Positions 1 through 7,600 of a DNA stretch of 64,000 nucleotides are shown here, piece by piece. Position 1 is the first letter of the stretch. Each line of letters opens with the position of its first letter. Position numbers and translations under genes: made by a program. The notes under the pieces were generated by a model. It was given only the letters and a program-made list of their open reading frames with translations, had not been told where the DNA came from and did not search any database. Source of the DNA: Chitinophagaceae bacterium (GTDB lineage Bacteria > Bacteroidota > Bacteroidia > Chitinophagales > Chitinophagaceae); the NCBI GenBank assembly GCA_022843585.1, contig JALHNJ010000001.1:496001-560000 (forward strand), in the 5' to 3' direction.

Positions 1-100
1 CTTGTGGCGGAATAATGTTGGCGCAACCGGAACCACTGAATATGCTGATAGCAATTAGTACAATAAAGGCCGCTGCTGATATTAAACTTTTGGAGTTCAT
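1..100 (-). CDS. N-terminus of a lipoprotein, probably the Bacteroidota Ig-like (Big_5) lipoprotein family (partial)
   Basis: Only the first 33 codons are in the window; the gene continues past position 1. The start is the ATG at 98-100. The N-terminus is a hydrophobic stretch followed by a lipobox-like SGC at about residues 20-22, so the protein should be exported and lipidated. The residues after the cysteine (ANIIPPQ) match the opening I recall from Bacteroidota Ig-like-domain lipoproteins that usually begin GCANIxPPxGGPRD. That family link is from memory and rests on very few residues. The gene lies 48 bp downstream of the helicase-nuclease gene on the same strand and may be cotranscribed with it. 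Confidence 0.6.
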   Translation of the reverse strand, partial: MNSKSLISAAAFIVLIAISIFSGSGCANIIPPQ

Positions 101-148
101 TAGGAGTGCAAACTTAACTGGTTTGCGGGGAATGGGTTGTTTTTAAAA

Positions 149-3100
149 TCATAAATCGTCAGTAAGTTCAGCATCTTCTTCAACTGGGTGAAGTGCGACA
201 GCAAGATTGTTTGTTTTCACAAAATTACACCACTCGCAATCTGGTTTGCCACAGCCAGTTTTAAATTCTTTATTCTGAATTTTTTGCCAGGTTGCAACTA
301 TTTGCTGTGTAACTGTCGTTATGTCTGCCGGATTCACTTCTATTATTTCTGTTTTATACTGCTCGTTGACTGGTTCGATAAAATCAAATTCAGTGCTTAC
401 TGCCTGCCAATCATTGGTGCGGTCATTATCCAATAAAATTTTATAAAAAACAGCTTGTCTCCAGTAATCACCACCATTGGGTTCTTTTTCATTGGGGGAT
501 AATAATTTCTTTTTCGCATTTTCGTATTTGCCTGTTTTATAATCCACCACATTAACTTGTTTTCCATTAAACTCAAGCTTATCTAATTTTCCATTAATAG
601 GTACACCCTGTACTGTTACATTTCGTACAGCTTTTTCTACAATGACGATTTTGTTCCATTGGTTGATGTGGTATTCATAATAAGCAGGTAATATTTTTTC
701 GCCATAATCGGTTTTTAATTTGAATGCCTCTGGAGTAAAAGCTTCCCGGTTGTTTTTCATATACCAGTTAAAATCGTTTACCAGATCTTCTTTTGGTGGA
801 AAAACATTTTGATTCTCCCTCATTTTTGTAAATAATCTTTCAATGGACCAGTGAATAGCACTACCAAAAGCCATGCTTTCATTTTTAGCAGCCGGCACTC
901 GTATGAGGTTTTGATAATAAAAGCGTAATGGACAGTTTAAATAATTATTGAGATGAGTAACACTTAAAGTATAACGTTTTAATAGCTGATCAATGTAAGA
1001 AGCCTCTACCAATTCAATTTCTGGTTTTGCTTTTTCTGCAAATTGTATTAGCAGGTAGTCAGCTAACAAAGCATCCGGTACATATGTGTTTGTTATACTC
1101 AAATTGCTTTCTTCTATTAGCTCTGTTATAAATGTGCTTTTGATCTGGTCTTTATCTTTCTCGTCTTTTGCAGGAAACGAAACGTGTAAATGTGTTTTTG
1201 CACGGGTAATGGCTACATAAAAAAGCCGTCGACATTCTTCCAGGTCTGATGCATGGCGATTTGTGTTTACAAGATTGTCTGGTAACTTATAATTGCGGTT
1301 CCCTGATTTGCTATTATCATCCCATATTTTTTGAGTGCAACCTATTACAAATACATGGGCAAATTCGGAACCTTTAGCACCATGTGCAGTTACCATATTA
1401 ACACCTTCATCATTAGCAGTGATTTTATAAAGCGAAATAGGAAGCCGATTTTTCTTCATCATATCAATATCGGCAAGCCAATCAGCCAAGGTTAGTTCTG
1501 GATTTCGTTTATTCTCATCTTTCACCTGGTTGAAAAAAGCATTTAACACCTGCATAAGCCATGGTTTTTCCGGACTCTGCATAATATATGACAGAACACC
1601 TGCTTTTTGTATTACGAGTTCTACTAATTGTTGCAAAGTGTTATTAACTGAAGCTTTAACTAAATCTTCCAGCACATTGCTTACTTCTTTTATCGAATGA
1701 CCATCAAGTTGTGTAAACAAATCCTCTTTAGGAGCCGGTGATTCTGCTATAAGCCGGCGTAAGGTGTATTTATCTTCGCTACTTCCCCTGTTTCTGGAAG
1801 CGATTTTCATAGTAAGAGTTGCTATTTCTAACGAGGATATTTTGAAAAAATCGCTATGTAAAAAAAGAAACAGTAAATCGTCGGCGCTGGAAGAATAGGG
1901 TTTCTGACTTTCTTTATTGATCCAATTTAGAATTAGTAATATATTTTGAATAAAAGGCAGTTGAAGTATATCGACTTTTCGTTTTGTATTGATCGGAATT
2001 TTTTTTCCTTCCAGCATGGTAGTGATTGTAGCTACCTGCGCATGATTTCGATAGATAATGGCAATTTCTTTTCCGCTAATCCCTTGCTGAATCAATGCTT
2101 CAATTTGCATAGCAACATCAATGGCTTCTTGCGCAGGATTGGCGTATTCAGTAATAATGGGTTCAATAGAAATGCCTTGCAGGTTATTGTTGGCTGCAAT
2201 AAGTGGCTTGTCGTTTTCCGGAAGAGCAGTCCGAAGATTATTGTTGATGATCAAACGATGTGCTGCTGTAAGAATATTTTGAGTAGATCGGTAATTGTTG
2301 ATAAGATCTATTTTGGTTAGGTCAGCGGTATATTTTTTTTCAACCTCAATAATATTTTCAACATTGGCGTCCTGAAAGGAAAATATACTTTGGTCAGCAT
2401 CGCCTACTACAAATAAATTAGGTACCTCCCAATAGCTAGTAAGATACTGTAGTAATAAATTTTGCGAACGGCTGGTATCCTGAAATTCATCTACTAAAAA
2501 GTACTGATAACGTTCCTGGTAATCCAGCAGCAGGTTTTTATTTTTATCAAAAGCATCCAGTACCCACAATATCATGTCATCAAAATTATAACGGCTTTCG
2601 GCTGCCATCATTTCATTATACCTCGGATAAAGATTGACTGCGGCTCTGAGCATTTCCATTTTTTCCTGTTCATCTGCAATGGCAGCAGGTTTCGGATCAC
2701 CGGTATTAAATTCTTTATATTTTCTTTTATAAAAAAAACCTTCTTTGGTTGGAAGCTCAGCAATGTAGGCATCAATACGTTCATTCAAATAGGTTGGTGT
2801 CCAGGCCTCTTTCTTCATTAAACTGTATAATGATTTGAGACGATCCTTTTCATAATATACTTCCCCTCTAAAACGCTTTAGCGGATTGTTTTTTTCAATG
2901 CTGTCAATAAGTTTGTAGAACAGGTCAATTTCTTCAAGGTCGCCAATTGGCGCAAGGCTTAGCTTTCCAAAATAGGTAAGGTTATCTTGTATTACTTCAT
3001 TGCAAAATGAATGAAAAGTATGGATTCGAACATTATATGCTGCGCTGCCAATAATTTTTAACAAGCGGTTTCGCATTTCAATAGCTCCGTTATCAGTATA

Positions 3101-3310
3101 TGTTAAGCAAAGAATATTATTAGGATTTATATCCGTTTGTTGTAGAATGCTGGCAATACGCAAAGCCAGAATCTGTGTTTTTCCAGTGCCGGGTCCAGCA
3201 TTAACCATTACAGGTCCTTCAATAGTACTAACAGCAAGTTGTTGCTGAGGATTAAGCCTTTCGTATTCTTCTTTAAACTTATTTTCTAATTTTTCTTTAT
3301 TAAATGACAT
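149..3310 (-). CDS. UvrD/PcrA-like ATP-dependent DNA helicase fused to a C-terminal Fe-S PD-(D/E)XK nuclease
   Basis: The 1053-residue protein is a superfamily 1A helicase joined to a RecB/AddB-type nuclease. Visible helicase motifs are Walker A AGPGTGKT (38-45), Walker B DEFQDTS (274-280), motif III GDADQSIF (303-310), NYRST (motif IV), MVTAHGAKG (motif V) and RRLFYVAITRAK (motif VI). The C-terminal third carries a nuclease core (GKLDKLEF then VVDYKTGK). It also has one cysteine in LNCPLRFYY and three in GCGKPDCEWC (about 1019-1028), the spacing expected of a 4Fe-4S-stabilised nuclease as in AddB and Cas4. Such fusions process or unwind DNA ends in repair; the exact role here is inferred. 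No AddB/RecC-like partner is visible, so it may act alone. The start at 3308-3310 (MSFNKEKL) is the only sensible one. Confidence 0.9.
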   Translation of the reverse strand: MSFNKEKLENKFKEEYERLNPQQQLAVSTIEGPVMVNAGPGTGKTQILALRIASILQQTDINPNNILCLTYTDNGAIEMRNRLLKIIGSAAYNVRIHTFHSFCNEVIQDNLTYFGKLSLAPIGDLEEIDLFYKLIDSIEKNNPLKRFRGEVYYEKDRLKSLYSLMKKEAWTPTYLNERIDAYIAELPTKEGFFYKRKYKEFNTGDPKPAAIADEQEKMEMLRAAVNLYPRYNEMMAAESRYNFDDMILWVLDAFDKNKNLLLDYQERYQYFLVDEFQDTSRSQNLLLQYLTSYWEVPNLFVVGDADQSIFSFQDANVENIIEVEKKYTADLTKIDLINNYRSTQNILTAAHRLIINNNLRTALPENDKPLIAANNNLQGISIEPIITEYANPAQEAIDVAMQIEALIQQGISGKEIAIIYRNHAQVATITTMLEGKKIPINTKRKVDILQLPFIQNILLILNWINKESQKPYSSSADDLLFLFLHSDFFKISSLEIATLTMKIASRNRGSSEDKYTLRRLIAESPAPKEDLFTQLDGHSIKEVSNVLEDLVKASVNNTLQQLVELVIQKAGVLSYIMQSPEKPWLMQVLNAFFNQVKDENKRNPELTLADWLADIDMMKKNRLPISLYKITANDEGVNMVTAHGAKGSEFAHVFVIGCTQKIWDDNSKSGNRNYKLPDNLVNTNRHASDLEECRRLFYVAITRAKTHLHVSFPAKDEKDKDQIKSTFITELIEESNLSITNTYVPDALLADYLLIQFAEKAKPEIELVEASYIDQLLKRYTLSVTHLNNYLNCPLRFYYQNLIRVPAAKNESMAFGSAIHWSIERLFTKMRENQNVFPPKEDLVNDFNWYMKNNREAFTPEAFKLKTDYGEKILPAYYEYHINQWNKIVIVEKAVRNVTVQGVPINGKLDKLEFNGKQVNVVDYKTGKYENAKKKLLSPNEKEPNGGDYWRQAVFYKILLDNDRTNDWQAVSTEFDFIEPVNEQYKTEIIEVNPADITTVTQQIVATWQKIQNKEFKTGCGKPDCEWCNFVKTNNLAVALHPVEEDAELTDDL

Positions 3311-3372
3311 ATTGCAAGTGAACTTTTCTTATTGTAAATCGTTGTTCAAACGAATTTAAACCAATAATCTCC

Positions 3373-3870
3373 ATGGCAGCACATTCCATTAAAACTGTAC
3401 AAAAAATCCCTATTTCGCTGGAAAGAGCCTGGGATTTTTTCTCTAATCCGGCGAATCTGCAAGCCATTACACCTGATGACATGGGGTTTAAAGTAATATC
3501 CAAACATCATGGAGATACGATGTATGCCGGGCAGATTATTGAGTACACCGTAAAACCAGTGCTGGGCATTCCACTATATTGGATGACAGAAATAACACAG
3601 GTAAAAGACATGGAATATTTTATTGATGAACAACGTTTCGGGCCATATTCGTTGTGGCATCATCAACATCATTTCAAGGCAATACCGGGTGGTGTTGAAA
3701 TGACAGATATAGTACATTATAAAAATCCGCTGGGTTTCTTAGGAAATATTGCCAATGGAATATTTGTAAGAAACAAGCTCAAACAAATTTTTAACTATCG
3801 TTTTCAAAAGGTAGAAGAGATGTTTGGTCAATGGCCAGGTGGGCAAGAAATAGATACTAAAATTCACTAG
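3373..3870 (+). CDS. SRPBCC (START/Bet v 1-like) family protein
   Basis: This 165-residue soluble protein resembles the SRPBCC ligand-binding fold often annotated as polyketide cyclase/cell-division-inhibitor-like. It opens with a beta strand followed by the helix SLERAWDFFSNPANL, a hallmark of the family, and then TPDDMGFKVI. The middle contains alternating strands with FGPYSLWHHQHHF, and the end is a long C-terminal helix (IFNYRFQKVEEMFGQW) that would close the hydrophobic pocket. No signal peptide is visible. The gene is divergent from the helicase gene and convergent with the hexosaminidase gene. The ligand is unknown. Confidence 0.8.
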   Translation: MAAHSIKTVQKIPISLERAWDFFSNPANLQAITPDDMGFKVISKHHGDTMYAGQIIEYTVKPVLGIPLYWMTEITQVKDMEYFIDEQRFGPYSLWHHQHHFKAIPGGVEMTDIVHYKNPLGFLGNIANGIFVRNKLKQIFNYRFQKVEEMFGQWPGGQEIDTKIH

Positions 3871-3944
3871 CTCTTCAGAGTCAAAAGCTGTTTTTTTATG
3901 ACATTATGTTAATGTCTCCGGACTCCTAACTCAAGACTTCGGGC

Positions 3945-5855
3945 TCACTTTATCCCTGCTCTCTTTTTTAACTCTGCTATCGTAAGTACCATCATTCTTC
4001 CAATTGACTTATTATTCCGGTATGTGATCAACTTGATGGTTGCAGCATCTCTGGGTACCGTAAGTTGTTCTTTATACACTGGATAATAATTATCCGGAAA
4101 GGAGTTGTCGAAACTGTAATGAATGGATAAGCCTTCAATTTCTGTATCTAATTTTACCAGTATTGTAGTATCTTTTTTACTGACCGTGATGATAGGGTCA
4201 TATATTGCCGGCGAATATTTTACGTTAGCCGTTTCTAATCTTCCAAAATGATGCTCCACTCTTTTTGCAAAATCACTCCAGTTTCTTTTTTCTTTTGGAC
4301 TCCATAGTGCTTCTGCAATGGCAAAAGCTCTGGGCCATGTCATGTATTGTGCATGACGCACATTATAAACCTGTTCTGTCCACAAGTTGGCTTGCCCACC
4401 TTTTATCAGTTTTGCATCTACCCCTTCTGGTAAAGGCTCAAACTGGTAAGCTTTTTTTAATCGCAGTGATGCATATACAGGTGGTTCAATAGAAGCATCC
4501 CCCTGCATATAATCTATATAAGCAAAATCGGTAGGGCTCATCACTACTTCATGTCCCATTTTTGCAGCTTCAATGCCGCCTTTCATTCCACGCCAGCTCA
4601 TTACTGCTGCATTGGGAGCAAGGCCACCTTGTAATATCTCATCCCAGCCAATCATTTTTTTGCCTTTGCTGTTGATGATCTTCTCTACTCTTTTTACAAA
4701 ATAGCTTTGCACTTCATCCAGGTCTTTCAGGTTTTCTTTTTTCATCAGTGCTTTTATCTGCTCACTCTTTTCCCAAAAATTCCTGGCTGTTTCATCTCCT
4801 CCCATGTGTATGTATCCAAAAGGAAAGAGTTGTGCTACTTCTGTAAACACTTTATCCAAAAACTCATAGTTCTTTTCAATCGCAGGGCAAATAGTGTTGT
4901 CCAATGTGCCGTAAAAATGTTGACCACCACCAGGCCATATCATAAACTGGTCGCCGGGACTTACATAATATTCGCCGGGTGTACATGACAACTCAGGGTA
5001 TGAAGCAACGGCTGCAAGGCTGTGACCGGGTACATCAATTTCGGGAAGAATATTGACAAAACGATCTGCTGCATACTTCACTAATTCTTTAATGTCTTCA
5101 TGTGTATAGAAACCACCATAGGTAGCTTTTTCACCGGGATCTGGTTTGGATAGTCTGCCGAATGTGCCTGTTCGTTCTACCCGCCATGCACCTACTTCAG
5201 TTAGTTTCGGTAAACTTTTTATTTCAATACGCCAGCCCTGGTCATCAACAAGGTGCAAATGCAACAAATTGAATTTATATTTCACCATCTGGTCAATATA
5301 ATCTTTCACTTCAGCCACAGTAAAAAAATGACGGGATACATCCAGCATCAAACCCCTCCACCCGAAGCGGGGATGATCTTCAATGGTTACTGAAGGAATA
5401 TTCCATCCACCCTGTATTGTTTGTCTTTGATCACTTGCAATTTCTTTTGGAAATAATTGCAGCAATGTTTGTACTCCATAAAAAATACCTGCCGGTTCAT
5501 TGGCAGTAACTGAAATGCCGGTTGCAGATGTTTTCAATCTGTATCCTTCTTTGGGAATTGTTTTATCATTTACCAACGAGAAAAAGATTGATCGGGGCGA
5601 TGCTATAGTTCCTTCTTTGGTTGTAAAGAAATAACCAGTCGCTTTTTTTATTTGCTTCACAAAATCGCCAACTATTTTTTTTACTTCCTCGTTTTTGGGT
5701 ATAATAATAACAGCCTTCTGAGGCAAGAAAAAAGTTGGATCGTTGCCATAAACCATTGAAAAAGGTTCAGGAATCAGGTAAACTTTAGCAGTAGTCTGAC
5801 TAAAAGAACATGCTGCAAATGAAACTAATGTTATTACAAAGACTATCTTTTTCAT
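3945..5855 (-). CDS. Beta-N-acetylhexosaminidase, glycoside hydrolase family 20
   Basis: The 636-residue exported enzyme should remove terminal GlcNAc/GalNAc from glycans or chitin oligomers. A signal peptide covers about residues 1-19; the sequence FAAC near its end could also be a weak lipobox, so lipidation is possible. An N-terminal GH20b domain (about 25-150) precedes the catalytic TIM barrel, which begins near RGLMLDVSRHFF. HMGGDE holds the Asp-Glu pair used in substrate-assisted catalysis. Other barrel signatures are LHLHLVDDQGWRIEI, LPEIDVPGHSLAAV and MIGWDEILQGG. The C-terminus has a small beta domain. The gene follows the TPR membrane gene but is separated from it by a terminator, so it probably has its own promoter. 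Confidence 0.93.
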   Translation of the reverse strand: MKKIVFVITLVSFAACSFSQTTAKVYLIPEPFSMVYGNDPTFFLPQKAVIIIPKNEEVKKIVGDFVKQIKKATGYFFTTKEGTIASPRSIFFSLVNDKTIPKEGYRLKTSATGISVTANEPAGIFYGVQTLLQLFPKEIASDQRQTIQGGWNIPSVTIEDHPRFGWRGLMLDVSRHFFTVAEVKDYIDQMVKYKFNLLHLHLVDDQGWRIEIKSLPKLTEVGAWRVERTGTFGRLSKPDPGEKATYGGFYTHEDIKELVKYAADRFVNILPEIDVPGHSLAAVASYPELSCTPGEYYVSPGDQFMIWPGGGQHFYGTLDNTICPAIEKNYEFLDKVFTEVAQLFPFGYIHMGGDETARNFWEKSEQIKALMKKENLKDLDEVQSYFVKRVEKIINSKGKKMIGWDEILQGGLAPNAAVMSWRGMKGGIEAAKMGHEVVMSPTDFAYIDYMQGDASIEPPVYASLRLKKAYQFEPLPEGVDAKLIKGGQANLWTEQVYNVRHAQYMTWPRAFAIAEALWSPKEKRNWSDFAKRVEHHFGRLETANVKYSPAIYDPIITVSKKDTTILVKLDTEIEGLSIHYSFDNSFPDNYYPVYKEQLTVPRDAATIKLITYRNNKSIGRMMVLTIAELKKRAGIK

Positions 5856-5894
5856 ATAGCAAATTAAATGAGGCTACAAGTTATGAAATAGAAA

Positions 5895-5924
5895 TAAAAA
5901 AGGCTGACAGTTTCCTTGTCAGCC
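5895..5924 (-). terminator. Rho-independent terminator of the TPR gene
   Basis: An 8-bp perfect stem (GGCTGACA/TGTCAGCC) with a 7-nt loop lies at 5902-5924. Read on the minus strand it is followed by a T run (complement of the A run at 5895-5901). It sits just after the stop of the TPR membrane gene. Confidence 0.85.
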
Positions 5925-5951
5925 CAATTAACTAATTAACCAATCAACCTA

Positions 5952-6602
5952 TTATCCCGGCATTCTTGAAATATATTTTTCAATCTGTTTTATCTGGTCA
6001 ACGATCTGAGGTGTTGTTGGTTTTAATGCCTTACATTTTCTAAAAAAATCTTTAGCGGCACGAAATTCTCTTTTGTTCATCATAATACTGCACATCTGCA
6101 AATAAGCAGCCGCTTCGTTTTCTTTATCGGGTAATCCTTTGCGAATGGCACCACGGATATAACTTTCAGCCTGCTTCAGATCATTTTTTTGCATCATCAG
6201 CATTCCCATCTGTAACATGCTGGCTCCTTCTGCTTCTTTCATTGGCATACCGAGGTCAAGCCCTTTCTTCATGCTTTTTTCTGCTCCCACAAAATCTTGC
6301 TTCATCATCGCAATATTTCCCTGCAGGGTGTAATAAACAGAACGGATAGGTTTGTACAACAGGTTAGGATATTTTACAGAATTCAATACTTTTTCTGCGC
6401 CATCCATATCGCCTTCTTCCATATAAGTTTGAATCAACCGAAGTGGTCCGAAGAAAAAATGTCCCAGTATTAATATCACACCAACCAGATATAAAGGAAA
6501 AGCAGGCCAAAATTCGGCTGCATAATTTACATAGATACCAATAGCAATAAGTGCAATACCAACCCACAGACGGTATTTGATTAGGAGATTATAAAACTTC
6601 AT
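5952..6602 (-). CDS. Membrane-anchored tetratricopeptide-repeat protein
   Basis: The N-terminus has two hydrophobic segments (LWVGIALIAIGIYV and FPLYLVGVILILGHFFF), giving a short hairpin in the membrane. The rest is a soluble domain of TPR-like helix pairs, for example DMDGAEKVLNSVKYPNLL, QDFVGAEKSMKKGLDLG, NDLKQAESYIRGAIRKG and REFRAAKDFFRKCKALKP. TPRs bind proteins, so this is probably an assembly or scaffold factor; no specific role is visible. I chose the ATG at 6602 (MKFYNLLIKYRLW). An upstream in-frame ATG at 6626 would add eight residues (MPSFKSEE), but the later start places a typical short charged segment before the first membrane span. It lies 53 bp after the VOC gene and probably shares its transcript. 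Confidence 0.75.
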   Translation of the reverse strand: MKFYNLLIKYRLWVGIALIAIGIYVNYAAEFWPAFPLYLVGVILILGHFFFGPLRLIQTYMEEGDMDGAEKVLNSVKYPNLLYKPIRSVYYTLQGNIAMMKQDFVGAEKSMKKGLDLGMPMKEAEGASMLQMGMLMMQKNDLKQAESYIRGAIRKGLPDKENEAAAYLQMCSIMMNKREFRAAKDFFRKCKALKPTTPQIVDQIKQIEKYISRMPG

Positions 6603-6655
6603 TTCTTCACTTTTAAAGGAGGGCAAAGATAAGGTCTTACAAGAAATATGCTTTT

Positions 6656-7114
6656 TTACTCTTTGGCGTCATTAATCTCAATCCAGTATCCATCGGGATC
6701 TTTAAAATAGAGTTGTTTTACCCCATCCACACGGGTTGTAACCGTATTTTTTTCGCCTGCCCAGTTTTCATACTCAATATTATTTTTTTTAAGGGATGCA
6801 ATGAAAAGGTCTACGGAACCGACACTAAAACATAAATGGCTGTTCTTAGAATGTTCAGTAGCAGCAGAGGCACCCTGTATCAAATGCAGATGGCTTTTAA
6901 TGCCAATACTGAACCAGGTGTGTTTGCCATCATGAAAAGGCTCGGGAATTGTATCGAGGCCAATTACTTGCTGGTAGAAGAAAGTGCTTTTTTTCAAATC
7001 AACCACATAAATAGCAATATGGTTAAGTGCTGGTTTATTGGCAGACGATTGTGCCCGTAAATGTTGAAGCGACATAAGACTAACGAATAAGCCGAAGAGT
7101 AATATTTTTTTCAT
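6656..7114 (-). CDS. Exported VOC (glyoxalase/bleomycin-resistance) family protein
   Basis: This 152-residue protein has a signal peptide (MKKILLFGLFVSLMSLQHLRAQ) followed by a single vicinal-oxygen-chelate domain. Typical signatures are LNHIAIYVVDLKKSTFFYQQVIGL near the start and LYFKDPDGYWIEI near the end. H31-type and E-type metal ligands are in the expected places (NHIAIYV, HLCFSVG, YWIEIND). Family members are metal-dependent lyases, isomerases, dioxygenases or binding proteins; the substrate cannot be told. Export of a VOC protein is less common than a cytosolic location. It is the first gene of a probable VOC-TPR unit. Confidence 0.88.
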   Translation of the reverse strand: MKKILLFGLFVSLMSLQHLRAQSSANKPALNHIAIYVVDLKKSTFFYQQVIGLDTIPEPFHDGKHTWFSIGIKSHLHLIQGASAATEHSKNSHLCFSVGSVDLFIASLKKNNIEYENWAGEKNTVTTRVDGVKQLYFKDPDGYWIEINDAKE

Positions 7115-7215
7115 AGTGAAATATAATTCGGAAAGGTAAAATTTTACGCTGACTATCTATAAAGAACCCGCTAGTTTATCGCAAAACTGTTATTTTTGCT
7201 CTCCTGTTTTATACC

Positions 7216-7287
7216 GGTCCCGTAGTTCAATGGATAGAATAGAAGTTTCCTAAACTTTTGATACAAGTTCGATTCTTGTCGGGACTA
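7216..7287 (+). tRNA. tRNA-Arg (anticodon CCT)
   Basis: The sequence folds into a full cloverleaf. The acceptor stem is 7216-7222 with 7280-7286 (first pair G-T). T8 A9 are at 7223-7224 and the D stem GTTC/GAAT is at 7225-7240. The anticodon stem GAAGT/ACTTT is at 7242-7258 with loop TTCCTAA, so the anticodon is CCT at 7249-7251. The T arm ACAAG-TTCGATT-CTTGT is at 7263-7279. The discriminator is A7287. CCA is not encoded, so it must be added after transcription. The tRNA reads AGG arginine codons. The variable loop is short (4 nt). Confidence 0.95.
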
Positions 7288-7295
7288 CTCTTTTT

Positions 7296-7330
7296 ATTTT
7301 GAATAGATTACCAAAGAGAGTATTCAAAAT
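7296..7330 (+). repeat. Inverted repeat downstream of tRNA-Arg, possible 3' processing or terminator hairpin
   Basis: ATTTTGAATA (7296-7305) is the exact reverse complement of TATTCAAAAT (7321-7330), with a 15-nt loop. It begins eight bases after the tRNA end and directly after a T run. It is A/T only in most pairs, so the stability is low. It may stop or trim the tRNA transcript. Confidence 0.4.
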
Positions 7331-7600
7331 TTAATATAATACGAATGAACCTTTCTTAAATTGCCTTGTTAGGCAACCTGTTTTCATTTTTTTTGGACGT
7401 TTTGCATAAGAATCTTCTCCACCAAATTTGTTTTATATCGTCCCGTAATAAAATTTTAAAAAGGACTCATAGCTTAGTATATTTATTACAGCATCTTACT
7501 CTTTCCCATTCTTATATAATCAATAAAAACTAGGATGTAAAGTCCCGGAATCAGTAGAAAAAGTTACCACTATGGAGGCTTAACTTAAACAACTGTTTAT
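7331..7600. other. Intergenic region with no gene recognised
   Basis: Together with the hairpin before it, this leaves about 310 bases between the tRNA and the PAS histidine kinase. Stops occur in all plus-strand frames and no minus-strand frame shows a convincing protein. It must hold the kinase promoter, but I cannot pick a -33/-7 pair with confidence. Confidence 0.5.
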
